Shown here: positions 1-11,639 of the stretch, piece by piece | Layout: each line of letters opens with the position of its first letter | How positions within the stretch are numbered: position 1 is the first letter of the stretch | Source: Blepharisma japonicum | Lineage: Eukaryota > Ciliophora > Heterotrichea > Heterotrichida > Blepharismidae | DNA length: 64,000 nucleotides | Direction of reading: 5' to 3' | Assembly (NCBI GenBank): GCA_949751835.1 | Contig: CATKHK010000046.1 | Location: 1 to 64,000 of the forward strand | Notes under the pieces: model-generated | The model's input: only the letters and a program-made list of their open reading frames with translations | Database searches by the model: none | What the model was told of the DNA's origin: nothing | Translations under genes and position numbers: made by a program

Positions 1-427
1 GAGCTTCATCTCTCACTCCATCAGCATCGGCTTCTAAGGCACTAAGATTGTATGATTGACCTTTCTCTTTTTTTGAAGTTTGAGAGATCTTTTCAATTAA
101 GCTGATATTTTTTTCTAAATCAGAATTTAGTTTACTCATATTATCTTCAAGGCTATTTCTTGAATTGTAAAGATTTGGCCTAAAAGTAGTAGAGATAATC
201 TTCCTCAGCTTCTTTATCTTGGACTTTTCTTTTAAAAGAAATCTGAGAATTTCATCTTTGGTCCCTTTAGAAGGCTCTACAAAAATAGAGTCAAAAGTAT
301 GAGTTCTGTTGGGAAGTTTAAGGTGAGCCGCAAGATGAAATTCGCAGCTATAAGTATCAAAAGACAAGCATTGACATATATACTTTACTTTGAGTTCACA
401 ACCCTGTTTGTAGCATTGATGCAACAT
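1..427 (-). CDS. B-box / coiled-coil protein, 5' part, runs off left edge
   Basis: The first 142 codons read open from an ATG at 427 to the window edge. Residues 5-43 form a Cys/His-rich B-box-like zinc site (C5, C10, C18, C20, C28, H31, H35, H43), followed by a basic, helical coiled-coil stretch. The sequence is nearly identical to the start of the complete gene at 19917-22562, which continues into a kelch-like propeller and TPR repeats, so this copy probably does too outside the window. B-box plus coiled coil is the core of TRIM-type ubiquitin ligase adaptors, but no RING finger is visible, so ligase activity is not claimed. No stop or frameshift is seen within the visible part. Confidence 0.75.
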   Translation of the reverse strand, partial: MLHQCYKQGCELKVKYICQCLSFDTYSCEFHLAAHLKLPNRTHTFDSIFVEPSKGTKDEILRFLLKEKSKIKKLRKIISTTFRPNLYNSRNSLEDNMSKLNSDLEKNISLIEKISQTSKKEKGQSYNLSALEADADGVRDEA

Positions 428-954
428 ATTTTATGAAAATTTACTAAGCTAATATGAAATTTATATTGAAAGCTAGGCTATTAAAATTTTGGAAAATAAA
501 TATATATTATTTTAAAATAAAATCATCAAAAAAATTATTCTGTTATTAAGATGTCAGGATGTCATTAAAGATGTCTCTGGCTAATGAAACTGAATTGCCA
601 TATAATAGTTTAAATTTGAATAGTTATTTTAATATTAGATTTAAATTTTAGACTATTTATTAAGGTCCAAAAATGCCGAAATTAGAGATTTTAAATGCAT
701 TATCATAAGAATCCTCCATAGGGCACTTTTAAAGCGATTTGCTTTTAAGTCTGAAGTTAAATTTCTTGCTTAAAGTTAAACTTAACTACATAAGAAGGCG
801 CAATCTGAAAATAAAATTGGAAAGCTAGCCTTAAATATAATAGATTTATTGAGGACGAAGTTTAATATGAGTAACTAAATTTCATAATTCTAAAACAATT
901 CATATAAGCTAGTAAAGATTTATACATTATTATAAATAACCAGAAATATTATTT

Positions 955-1983
955 TTAAAGTTTACTTAATGATATTTTCTTCAAATCAAATTTGAAATAT
1001 TTGATTTTCTCCCTTTCATAGGTTCCAACATAGAAATTTCCTTTATTATATATGTAGAGGCTTTATAAAGATTATTATCAGCTTCTGTTTTTCCTATTAT
1101 TTTCCAAATATGCTCATCTCCAATCTTGCTTTGATAGATCTTTCCTTTGCCAGTTTCAATCAAATACAGTCTCTCAGCATTTATCAATATCTTTGTATTT
1201 TTCTCTTTAAAGTCATATTAAATTGTCGAAAAAGAGTCAAGATCTATTGAATCAAAATATTTTTATTCCATCCTGAAATCAAAATATTCCCATTAAATAT
1301 TACACTATGACATAAGTCATCTACATTTGGCATTAAATGTAATTTTATTCATCGATTTTTATCAAAATCAAACCTACTTGAAAGAGTCAAAGTATACATC
1401 CTGTTTCTTCCTCCAAAACAATAGACATTTCTGTTAAAATAGATAGCTGATGAGTATGCACAAGGAATTCCAGGTGGTAATAATCAAATTTTAAAGTCAC
1501 TATCAATTATAAGGGTTCTCTGTATAAATGTCACTGCCATAACAGAATAATTTGTTATTTGGAAGCAGAGCAATGCAAGTACCTCTACCTATTGCTATAT
1601 TTCCTAACACCTTGATTTCTTTTCTTTTGTTTTCAGTATCATAAATAGTTAAAATAGCTCAATCATTCATGTAATCAATAAAATAAAGAGATGTGATGGT
1701 AAGCATTGACATATTCTTGATAAGCTTGGCTTAGCGAAAAGTTAGAGGCAAAGTCCTGATTTTTATAAAGCGAGCAAGTTGCCCTGAAGCCTCTTTCTAT
1801 TTCTGGATCATTATTGGTTGTGATAAAAATTACAGATGTTTTAGCATTTAGCTCTTGATCATTTAATAAATTTCATATAAGATCATGATTGAATTGACTT
1901 TGGGATCATTTTGTTACATTAGATACAGCTTCTAAGAGTTGAAAATTTAGCAATTGAGTTAAGTTAAGAGTTCTTGGCTTCAT
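955..1983 (-). pseudogene. Broken kelch-like propeller gene, copy A
   Basis: The reading matches the intact kelch gene at 22998-24038 along its whole length, starting from an equivalent ATG at 1983. Compared with that copy it lacks 5 bases near 1700 and 2 bases near 1515, and has a TAA in place of a serine codon near 1215. It therefore cannot make the full protein. UGA codons in it are Trp positions and are not counted as breaks. It stands 5' to 5' with the broken UBL at 2235-2538, as the intact pair does. Confidence 0.8.
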
Positions 1984-2234
1984 TTATATTTTTGAAGCCC
2001 GTTAAAATATGTTTACATTTTTATTGAAAAAACTTGCAGGTTAATCTATGAGGACTTAACGGAAATATTTTTTCATCCAATTTACGATGATATTAACAAA
2101 TAAACTTTACAGATATTTAATCTTAAAAATTATTTAAATAAATTCTTTACTCACTTTTACTTTATGGAATATTCCATTTCATTATCATAATTCTACAATT
2201 ATTTTCAGACATTTTTGTTTCTTATAATTATAAA

Positions 2235-2538
2235 ATATCGAACTTGAAGATAAATGTAGAGGATAGGGAGGGCAAAAGTCTCGAAATACTGTTACTAATA
2301 ATTTCTTGCCTAGCAAATTTATTATAATTAGCATCGCAAAATATATGTAAACAGTTCGTGGACTTTTGCTAAACTTTACAGCATTTTTCTGGAGCTGTTT
2401 GAGACTGAAGAAAATCTTTCAGTGATTTATGGAAATAAGTATTTGAGCATAGGTCGTTGTGGCAATATGACTTTAGAAATGCTAGGAGTCCATAGCAATT
2501 GCAGGATAGTTGTTATGTTTATAATGAAAGGTTGCTAG
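2235..2538 (+). pseudogene. Broken ubiquitin-like modifier, copy A
   Basis: This aligns with the intact UBL at 24295-24543 from its start (ATG has become ATA) to its end at a TAG. A 55-base segment at 2289-2343 interrupts it. The 3' half still reads as the beta-grasp segment, with W-T-F-A-K-L-Y and a late L-G motif. The C-terminus reads M-K-G-C, so this lineage had no Gly-Gly. Confidence 0.8.
2289..2343. other. 55-bp TA-flanked insertion in broken UBL
   Basis: Copy B reads CGAAATA-TATG continuously. Copy A has 55 extra bases between those words, and both junctions end in AAATA, so the insert is bounded by a TA-containing direct repeat. The broken UBL at 19314-19809 carries an insert starting with nearly the same bases at the same site. 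It resembles an internal eliminated sequence or a short footprint; its nature is inferred. Confidence 0.5.
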
Positions 2539-2781
2539 ATAATAAACTCTTGAATGATTATAAATAAATTATAGATTATTTTAAAATAAAATTTTTGAAT
2601 GAGTACTTTTTTAGAAAATGTGGCAGTTTTCTATAAGTATATATAAATTCAAAAAGTGGCTCAAACTGTGCACTTTACTGGTGAGTATAGAAACAATTTG
2701 GCATAAATATTAGCTGTTGAACATTGATAACTTGTTATATGTATGATTATAGCTTGTTTTTGAGAAGCATAAGCATTTGAT

Positions 2782-3284
2782 TTATGGGCATTTGATTTTA
2801 CAAATATTTACTTTAGTGAATTTCAATAAAGTAGTTAAAAGTAAAATTTCCAAGTGAAATGAGGAAACAATCTGTTGTGAGTCCTTTAGGAAATAGTAGC
2901 TAACTGGTACATATTGTTGTACTGGCAACTTTTTGGCTGAGTAATAGGAAACTAATTGTGACAAGTTAGTTGTTTTATGTCTAAACAGACTCATTAATTA
3001 TATTTAATAAAATCTGTTGCATGCTATCTTTTATGTGAAAACACAATTTCATATACTAACCTGATTTTGCAAACTAAACCATATTTTGATTTGCCAAATT
3101 TTTGACTAAGATTTATCTGGATCTTCTTATGATAAACAAGCTGGAAAAATGCGAAAAAATTAAATAAAAGCGTATTAGGAATAAATAACCAATACACTCT
3201 ATAATTAAAGTGAAAATAGAGGTCGGTAATATAGCTTTTATGATCATAGACTACAATAAGGGCCAGTAAAGCTATAGTTACCAA
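2782..3284 (-). pseudogene. Remnant of a multi-pass membrane protein, unrecognised
   Basis: On the minus strand two open pieces (3024-3284 and 2782-2994) are rich in hydrophobic runs, including two membrane-like segments in the first. The second copy of this duplicated segment (24840-25180) keeps parts of the same reading but with indels. No family is recognised. It may be the 3' end of a decayed gene or simply AT-rich spacer. Confidence 0.25.
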
Positions 3285-4050
3285 GCCGAAATTTATTTTG
3301 AAAAGGGTAAAATATAAAAGTGTATTTAAGCTTTGCTTTGGATTTTAGTTTTAATTTCAAACGGAATTATTCATGGAGATATTAAACTGCAAAATATAGA
3401 TAAAATAAACAAAAATTTTAGGTTTTTTTGTTGTCAGGTATTATAGGGATTGAATGCTACTTTTTTAAAGATATGTGAGAATGTAATAATCCCTCTTATA
3501 AGAGAGCTATATTTTGGAATTTGTATACGCTTTATATTAGCTGTACAATTTTAAGATCCATTTTGGGAGTAGGTATAAAAATAAAATCTGAAGTGCATTA
3601 TAAAATAAGCAAAATATAATTAGATAAGGTAGTTCTGTAGTTGATAGATGCTTAGAAAAGCAACGTTGGGCAAGACTAGCAACCACTGATTTATTGACAG
3701 AAAAATTTATAGTCAGCATGGCTATAAATTTAGATACAAATTAAAAGATTTTACGATAAGTTATTAAACACTTCTGAAAGAAAGAAATTAATTTTACGAA
3801 AGGCTCATAAATTAAAAATTTTCTATTGGTAAGGTTAAAAGACACATTTTTTTTTTCAGTCTAACCTTCATTTATGCTTTTGATAACTTTAAACTTTATG
3901 GGAAATTTAATTCTCTAGTGAAAATTTACATTTCAGAAGCTATGAAGGTAAGTTTTAGTCTTGTTTCGCTACAAGTATAATTATTTTTAATTTACTCATA
4001 TATTTAATTTTATTCTTTTGTCTAATGCATGCTTTTGGCAAATTTAACTT
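3160..4050. repeat. Intergenic duplication, partner 7500-8370
   Basis: About 0.9 kb upstream of USP1 recurs, with many small indels, upstream of the 3' end of USP2 at 7500-8370. Shared words include a run starting AATAAATARCCAATACRC and the tail GTCTTGTTTYG. Both copies contain traces of a hydrophobic reading on the minus strand, but I see no intact gene in 3285-4220. Confidence 0.6.
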
Positions 4051-4220
4051 AATTTAAGCTAACAAGAAAAAAATTTTATTAAATTGGGGAGATTTATGGT
4101 TATATTTTTATTTAGAATTAAATTGGCGATAAAATAGAGAACTTAACTAAGATATAAATACATGTTGAATCTAATTATTTGTAGATTCTTAGAATAAAAT
4201 GCCATTTATAATAAATATAT

Positions 4221-6236
4221 ATGCTCTCGAAAGGAATCTCTCCTTTATGAGCTCGGAAGGCAGCTATTAACATCATTTTATGCAATAAGGATCGATTATG
4301 TATAGATTCAAATTCACAAATAGGAATTTTATTAACAAATTTTGAATCAGACCCAAATTCTTTACCTTCTTCTGAAGGACCTCACATAATTAATATTTTA
4401 GAACAGATTGCCAAAAAATGCGATTTAAAATATTTTGAGACAGCTCAGTATTCCTCTATCATCATAGAAATCTTAAAAAAAGATGAAGAAGAAAGGCAAT
4501 TTTTTGAACAAATAAAAGCTAAAGAAGCTCCTCTAATTTTACTTAAACGAAATAGCAAAGAGAAACCATATGCTTATTTTGAAAGTGGTGATGGAAGGGT
4601 TTATTTATTAACTGCACTTTTTACTCAAAACAAGTATAATCGATTATACTGCAATTTTGGCAACCAATGGAAAAACCTCTGTGAAAATCCAGAGGTTAAT
4701 CCAGCAATAAAATTCAGCGAAGAAACCGTCTATGTTTATACAAAAATCAATAATGAAGGCTTTGATAAAGAAAAGGTAAATAAGATTCTTCCTTCTGAAT
4801 TTGAAGGAATTAAAAATGAAGTACAAAAATTAATAAAGCGTACTGATGCAAATTACACTGAGGTAAAAATCATAAATAAAACCAAAAATACAGAGGGTAT
4901 TGAAAAAGGATCAAAAGATCAAAAGAATTTTAAAATTGAGTATGAAAAATCGCAAAGAGAAATTGAAAATTTAAATAAAGAATTAACAGCAGAAAAAGCA
5001 AAAAATGCTGAAATTTCTTTAGAATTGCAAAAAGATATTGAATTTATCCAAGAATTAAAAAACAATAATCAAAATAGTGAAGATATAATAAAAGAGTATA
5101 AAGAGCAATTAAAGGACTCGAAATATAAGCAAGAGCTCTTGCAAGCAGAAATAAATAAACTCAAAAATGTGATTGATGAAAATAAAAATTTCGAAACCAT
5201 TATAGATATTCTACATGAGGAAAATAAAAAATTTGAAACTGAAAATAAAGCACTAATGCAAGAAAATCAAAATTATCAGAAAGAAATTCAAAATTATCAG
5301 AAAGAAAATCAAAATTATCAAGATCAAATAAACAAATTAATTTCAGAAATTAAACGATTGACACCACCAAGCTCAAAGCCTATAATTATAAGCTATCCAC
5401 TAATTTTTGACAAGAAAAAATCAGGAATTCCTAATATAGGAAATACTTGCTATCTTAATTCACTTTTGCAAGTACTTGCTAGTAATAATCAATTTTGTGA
5501 GAAAATCCAGACATTGGAATATGGATTATTTTCTACATTGTCGTCACTATTATTGAGCATTAGAAATTCTGGGTCTAATAATACTCAGCAGCTTATAACG
5601 CATTTTAAATATCAGCTTGATATAGAATTCCCACTGGTAATTTTTATATAGCTTCGAGATTTTTATCAGCAGGATTCTAAAGAAGCAATGGTCATGCTGT
5701 TAGATAAATTATCAGAATTAACTTATATAGATCCTTTGTTTACAACTTCATATCATCAAGTATTTAATTGCCACGCTTGTAATTGCAATACAAAAATGTC
5801 TGAACCAAATATTTTTATTATAGTCCCTAGTCAAAAATTCCCTTCGATACAGGAATTTTTAGTAGATTTAAAGCAGCCAAAGGATTTTTCTGGCGATAAT
5901 CAATTACATTGTGAAAAATGCAATATGCCGCAAGATATTACTCTGGAAAAAGAAGAAATTACTTGGCCATCGACAGTTATCTTTTATTTACCTTCAAATA
6001 ATGGCAGCACTGAAATTAATGAAGAGTTAGATATTGAAGGAATTAAATATAGATGGTATGGCTTAATATGCCATTATGCATGGGGTCCACGAGATGGGCA
6101 TTATATAGCATATACATGGGATACCAAGAATTGGACTGAATATAATGACTCCAGTGCAAAAAACGTTAGCTCTGACAGCGTTGATGTGGAGCATGGATAT
6201 TTAGCCTTTTATGCAAGGGAAGGAGATTTTAAATAA
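4221..6236 (+). CDS. USP1: coiled-coil ubiquitin-specific protease (C19)
   Basis: The 666-residue protein is encoded in two exons (4221-5636 and 5652-6236) joined across a 15-nt intron, GTAATTTTTATATAG. The N-terminal domain (about 1-210) contains V-Y-L-L-T-A-L-F, matching the YFLVAALS motif of the other USPs. A long Lys/Glu coiled coil follows (about 215-385). The C19 catalytic core has the Cys box GIPNIGNTCYLNSLLQVL (nucleophile near residue 410), QQDSKE directly after the intron, two CxxC pairs of a zinc ribbon, and the His box GHYIAYTW with W-T-E-Y-N-D. All catalytic positions are present. UGA codes Trp at codon 10. It would cleave ubiquitin or UBL isopeptide bonds. Its closest relative here is USP12, in opposite orientation at the other end of the window. 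Confidence 0.9.
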
Positions 6237-6469
6237 GATAAAAAAATATCATAAATAGCATTTATAAATATATTATACATACCTAATACACTATTAATCT
6301 AAATTACTGCTATTTTCATACTAAGTTCAATAATATTATTTAAAAATATATATAACTGAAATTTTTGTTATATAATGTCTATTGGAGTATATGCAGATTG
6401 GAGAAAACTGAAGTTATTGTAGAGAGGGCTGCATGGTGGAGTTTATGAATAGTATCTGGATATGCTGAA

Positions 6470-6703
6470 ATGAAATGTAGTGGCAAAGCTGATGAGGCAA
6501 TCAATGTTTCTCAAAAGGAATACTTAAGGAGAAGGAAATGCAATGAAAAAGAAACAAGGATGGCTATCGATGCAACTACAAAAGAGAAAACCAATGACGA
6601 ATTTAAATATGAGCCTGAACCTGAAGAAGAAAATGAAGATGAGATTGAGTTAAGAGAAAAAGAAAAAATAAGGGTTTCAGCAATACTAAATCACATTATT
6701 TAA
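6470..6703 (+). CDS. Uncharacterised charged protein or 3' remnant
   Basis: An open frame (UGA as Trp) runs from a stop near 6354, with the first ATG at 6470. It encodes a basic stretch (EYLRRRK) followed by a strongly acidic one (EPEPEEENEDEIE). The part before the ATG also looks protein-like (A-W-W-S-L-W-I-V-S-G-Y), which suggests a decayed gene whose 5' part has been lost. I do not recognise the family. Confidence 0.3.
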   Translation: MKCSGKADEAINVSQKEYLRRRKCNEKETRMAIDATTKEKTNDEFKYEPEPEEENEDEIELREKEKIRVSAILNHII

Positions 6704-8556
6704 TAGATAGCCCTCATCACTGGAATTTTCAAAAATTGCTGGCTTAAAATTAATGAAAGTCAAACAGAAAGACTTCTTTTTATACCAATTTCTATATTTC
6801 TTCTCTACAGAATGATGATTTCTGAAGAGATGAAGCATTTTATTAACCATGCCGTTTATTAAATGATTAATTGTATTCATTTATAAAGTCTTATTTTTGA
6901 TTTTTCTTCCTGATTCGATTTTTGCGTCTCAAAGACTGCCTTAATTCTTGTCATTTTGTAATGCCGCTTATACCTCTATCATTTCCATGATGAATTTTTG
7001 GGTTAACTAAATTAGTATTGCTGAAATTTTTGAGATAGAAATGTAAGAATGATCATTGCTATTTCAGATACTTTTATTTACACTTTCTCTCAGTTACCAA
7101 TTCTTAACCTTTTTGATAAGCCATTCTACTTGCTATAGAAGTCTGGCCTAGCCTTGGAAAATAAATTGTCTAGAATTAATTTTTTTTGCATTTATATAAA
7201 TTAATAATTATTATAAAATTCAATTGCATGCACTAATAAGAATTATTTTTGACAGCTGATGACGCATTATTATATATAAATAAGGGAAAATTGCATTTAA
7301 TAAATGAGCCAATATATTTAAATTAATAAGCTAAGTCTTTAAACTGTTTATAAAATATTTTTCAAGCCAAAAATCAGCCTTAATAATTTTAAATATTTCT
7401 GTTTTATTAAAATCCTATAGAAGAAATGGTTTTGGATTATCTAAATAGTTAGGAGTATCTATAGGCAGTCAAATAAAATATGCAATGAGCGTGTAGCTAA
7501 TACTTATTATGAAGTTGGAAAAATTTTAAAAAAATTAAATAAAGGTATATCAGAAATAAATAGCCAATACGCTCTATAACTAAAATGAAAAATAGAAGTC
7601 GGTAATACAGCTTTTATGATCATGGACTACTCTAAAAATAAACACCAGTAAAGCTATAGCTGACCAAATAGAAATTCATTTGTAGAGCATAAAATATGAA
7701 AGTATCTTTTAAAGATTTGTTTTGGGGCTTATATAAATATGTTAGCAAAAAATTTTAGGATTTCTATCTGCCAGGTTGCTCAGGTATTTCAGGGATTGAA
7801 TGCTAATTTTTCCCAGAAATGTGAGAAATTGATAATTCCTCTTATAAGAGATCTATATTTGGGCATTTCCAGGTGCTTTATATTAACTGTGCAATTTTAA
7901 GCTTCTTTTGGGTAGAAAAGCTATAAAAATAAAAGAGGTAACAGTAGTTGATTAATGCTTAGAAAAGGAACATTGAGTAAGACAGGTAATTAATAATTTA
8001 TTTACAGAAAGAATTTATAATAAGCAAGACATAAGTTTAAGCATAAATTAAAAGATTTATAATAAGTTTTAAAATACTTCTTTAAACTAAAACTCAATTT
8101 TACATAAAGATCATAAATTAAAATAGCTCTATAATGGGTATGAAATTTTTTAATCGTAACCTTTATATATACTTTTAAACTTTTTTAAAAGTTTACTTAT
8201 ACCTTGCTGGGCTTTCGACTTTATTGTGCATTTAATTCCACTGGTGAAAATTTAATTTTAGTCACTATGGAGATAGTTAGTTTCAGTCTTGTTTTGTTAA
8301 AGTATAATTATTTTAATTTACACTTATATTTATTTTTTATTCTTTGATTAAATTATTTTTTTTGGCAATATCAACGATAATTAAGTTAGAAAATTGAGAA
8401 TTTATGAAGAATTAAGATTATTTAGATTGGGAAAAGCATGAAAATTTTGAAGCCATTGCAAACTATTAGCTGTTAATTCATATGATTAATAAAAATAATC
8501 TTTATTTGAATGATTTTTATTAACGATCTTAAGATCAGGTGCAAAGAGCTTCTCAG
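6704..8556. other. Spacer without a supported gene
   Basis: Both strands are rich in TAA and TAG. A short minus-strand basic reading near 6900-7000 (R-Q-S-L-R-R-K-N-R-I-R-K-K) may be a fragment of a lost gene, but it is not continuous. The part 7500-8370 duplicates 3160-4050. Confidence 0.5.
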
Positions 8557-10569
8557 TTACTCATATTGCTTACACAAACCTTCTTTTCTGGAATAAAAGG
8601 TTAAGTGTACAACATGAGGGTCTAATTTTCTTGTTTCAACATGCTCGTCATTGTATTCATTCCATTCATTTTCATCGCTTGTAAAAGCAGTGTAATGAAA
8701 ACAGCCTTGATCTTGATAATAGCAAATAGCTCCATATATATAATAATATTTCTGGTCAATATAGAGTTTTTCTGAAATATTATCAGGGGGAGTTGGAAAA
8801 TAAAGCACCAGATAGACTGGCCAATCAATAGTTTTCAGTTCAATATTCATATCAACTTCTTCTCCACAGTCATTGCAAATTAATTTTTGTTTTGAGCTAT
8901 GATAATACCATAGATTTTGCAGATAATACACGATTGAATTTTTATGCGAAGAAGGAATTATTAGAAAGTTTTGAATGTCATTATATTGAGATTTGTGCTG
9001 ATATCTTCTGCGGCAAGTGAATTCCTGATGAAGCCCTATAGAGAATAAGTCAAGAGGTTCCCCATCTTCATCAATTTTGCTTAAAATCATGTTAAAAACT
9101 TCTTTAACGTCTTGCTGAGTGTAAGCCTCAATCTAAATATTTTTTACATTTTGATAGGTTTCCATTAAATTTTCTCGGAAATTTTGTATTAAATTGGCAA
9201 TTGTTTTAGAACTGTTTTCATTATGCATTTCAGCCAAAAGGGTTGATAAAGAGCTACAAAATGGGGTTTTGGTGTTTTTAATTTTTTTTACAAAAAGAGG
9301 AGAGCTTGCAAAGACTTGTAAAAGAGAATTTAAATAGCAGGTGTTTCCAAAGTTAGGTAATCCATGTTTTCTATTTGGCAGCAATCTAATTATTAGATTT
9401 TCTTGGCTGAAAATTTGTTGTGAATTATTAATTTTATTTAATTCTTCCTCGAAGTTTTTGCAATTTTCTTGCAAAATTTGATTATTATTGCAAAGTTCAC
9501 TATTTGCCTTTATTAAATTTTGCTTGGTGTTTTCAGTTTCTAAAATTGAGTTTTTAAGACGAGAATTTTCAGCCTCTAATTCATTTATCTTACATTTTAA
9601 ACCCTCAAGATTTTGTTCGAGCTGAGTAATAACTTGAGCATTATCTCGCTTTACGATTCTTGACCGCTCAATTTCTTTGTCTTTTTCTTTTATTGTTTGT
9701 ATAAGCTTTTCTTTCTCTATTTCAAGAGACACACGTGATTTTTCTAACAACTCATTTGATTCTTTTAATATTTTTTCATTTTTTTGATATGATGCTATTG
9801 ATTCTTCGTACCCACTAATATCTATCTCTAATTCTTCAATCCTTTTTTTCAAGCTTTCTATAGTTGTTTTGTCTTCATTTTTATCTTTATTTAATTTTTC
9901 AATTATTTCATTATTTTCCCTTTCAATTTGGATTTTTGTTTCCTCATCAAAATTACTTCTTGAATATTCATGATATTCAAATAAGTTTTCAATTGTCTTA
10001 GTAAAACTTCATAAGCCACGTAATGCTCTATGTGTGTGAACTTTGGAAATATCTTCAAGGCGCAAGAATTTAACAAAAATTTGTGGAGTCACTTTGCAAT
10101 AGTAAAAATAATAAGGCTCAGAATATGAATAAGTATAATAATCCAAACGTATTTCATTCCAGCTCCCATCTTTCCAATTACATAAGATTTTTCCATTTCC
10201 AGAAAGCGCTGCAACAAGAAAATAGCAATAGCAAGCATCTTTGACAACTGCTGAATTATTTGCTTCTAGTTTATTTTTTATTATCAGAATTTCATCTCCT
10301 GAACAGCGAAGCCTGCCTTGCTCTGGTAAATTTTTTAAATCATTTTCTTTAAAAGAAATAGTTCATCTATTTTTTGCTAAGACTTTGTCCAGTTTTTTAA
10401 TCAGAGAACTTTTATAATGGTTATTTTGCTCATAAATTGTATTGCAATCTCTTAAGGCATTACTAAGAAATGGTCAATCTGTATCAGCAAATGTGAGATC
10501 AACAAATTCTTTAAGAGATGATATGAGCTTCAAAGCAATTGCCAAATTTCATTCTACCGGGTTTGACAT
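8557..10569 (-). CDS. USP2: coiled-coil ubiquitin-specific protease (C19)
   Basis: The 665-residue protein is encoded in two exons, 10569-9148 and 9132-8557, split by the 15-nt intron 9133-9147 (GTAAAAAATATTTAG). Residues 1-200 form the shared N-terminal domain, with YFLVAALSGNGK, two Trp-rich turns (N-W-K-D-G-S-W-N-E) and YYFYYCKV. A coiled coil spans about 205-390. The catalytic core has GLPNFGNTCYLNSLLQVF (Cys near 411), TQQDVKE at the exon junction, one clear CxxC (ICNDC), the His box FHYTAFT and WNEYND. Only half of the usual C4 zinc ribbon is preserved. The start ATG follows a TTTATAGAATC element. UGA codons at Trp positions (for example codon 7) are needed to keep the frame open. Confidence 0.9.
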
Positions 10570-10585
10570 TTTTATAAGATTTTTA

Positions 10586-10596
10586 GATTCTATAAA
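10586..10596 (-). promoter_or_regulatory. Upstream TTTATAGAATC element of USP2
   Basis: On the coding strand this reads TTTATAGAATC and lies 17 bases before the ATG. The same element or TTTGTAGAATC precedes most USP genes of the array, so it is a candidate core promoter or initiator. Function is inferred from recurrence only. Confidence 0.45.
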
Positions 10597-10686
10597 AATT
10601 ATTGCATCAAAAGAAAACAAAAAGAAGAAGAGAAGAGGCAGCTCAAGCTAATTGCGGAAGGAATTCTGGAAGCAAAATGATTCTAG

Positions 10687-10709
10687 AGGAGGAGGAGGAG
10701 GAGGAGGAG
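10687..10709. repeat. (GGA)n microsatellite
   Basis: A pure GGA run of about eight units lies between the USP2 promoter and the broken UBA gene. It would read as poly-Glu on the plus strand, but no complete gene is supported there. Confidence 0.8.
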
Positions 10710-10799
10710 AAGCGTAATAATTTTACTTATGCTAGTATAACTAATAATGACGAGCCCGATGAGAAATTGAAGGAACAGACTGAAGAAAACCCAAATGGA

Positions 10800-11480
10800 T
10801 TTTAAAGAGAACACCCTGAAAAAGCTGGAATAATTTGCCCACTGAAAAAACCTTCAATTCTGGCTCAAATTTGGGTCTGCCTTTTGGTGTGATTTTTTGT
10901 TTAATTTTCTGCTCAATTTTCGACTCAAATTCTATTTCAATTTTGGTCCAAACTTCAGCTCAACATACGGTTCAACATTCAGCTCAGATTTCGATTCAAT
11001 TTTTGACTCAATTTTTGGCTCAATTTCAGGCTCATTTTTAGCTATATGTTTTAGCTTCTGGTAGCCCGTGCAAACTAGCTCCACCTAATTCATTTTCATA
11101 TCTCCTGGCTGAACTAAAATACCTCATCATTTCCAAGCACTTCACCTTCCAGTCCACCAATACTTCCCAACAATTCTTGCTCACGATCTCTTTCATTACT
11201 CTTACTGCCTTGATTGCCTTTTGCAATTAGAGGCTCAATAGCTTGTTCAAATTCTCCTTCAGTCAGTTTTATTGCTTCTTTGACTTCGTTTTCACCAAAG
11301 CCTAAGTCTTCAAGGATTTGAATGTCCATTTCCAATACTTCAGATGACTCCAATCCATACATTCATCCTCATAGTCTTTATAGTCGCTTAAATAGTCGTA
11401 GTGGTCAATTTCATCATCAGAATTCTCAAAACTGCATAATCCTGTGCTCAGTCCAGGCATCTGTGTTTCTCTTGAACCCT
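10800..11480 (-). pseudogene. Broken UBA-domain protein with acidic and Glu/Lys-repeat regions
   Basis: Reading leftward, an ATG near 11480 opens a short reading, then an acidic part in another frame (D-D-E-I-D-H-Y-D-Y), then a piece at 11114-11362 that looks like a ubiquitin-associated (UBA) domain: D-I-Q-I-L-E-D-L-G-F-G with V-K-E-A-I and F-E-Q-A-I-E-P-L-I, the usual three-helix spacing with the L-G-F loop. A degenerate Glu/Lys repeat (E-P-K-I-E-S-K-I-E-S-K) lies at 10980-11040. At least two frame breaks and several stops separate these parts. UBA domains bind ubiquitin, so the relic fits the theme of the locus. Confidence 0.5.
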
Positions 11481-11639
11481 TTTGAATCCATAAATCTGGT
11501 AAATAAAAAAAGTATATAAAGCCTTAAATGGAAAATTCATAAATAGCACACATTTATAAAATATGATCTTTTCTATAAATTTTATATCGCTTGCTAGTTA
11601 AAGCATTATATAACTTTTATAAGATAAATTTTTTTGTGG

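Larger units (their letters stand above)
1..3120. repeat. Segmental duplication, copy A (partner 22139-25165)
   Basis: B-box start, kelch gene, UBL gene and about 600 bp of downstream sequence recur in the same order and orientation at 22139-25165. Long stretches match nearly exactly and small indels are scattered throughout. Copy A is decayed in its kelch and UBL genes, while copy B is intact. The block 428-954 holds only the duplicated spacer between the B-box and kelch genes; I see no further gene in it. Confidence 0.9.

Noticed and set aside
2782-3284. Two small membrane-protein genes
   Set aside because: Frames are not kept in the duplicated copy and no start or family is convincing; kept only as a low-confidence remnant.
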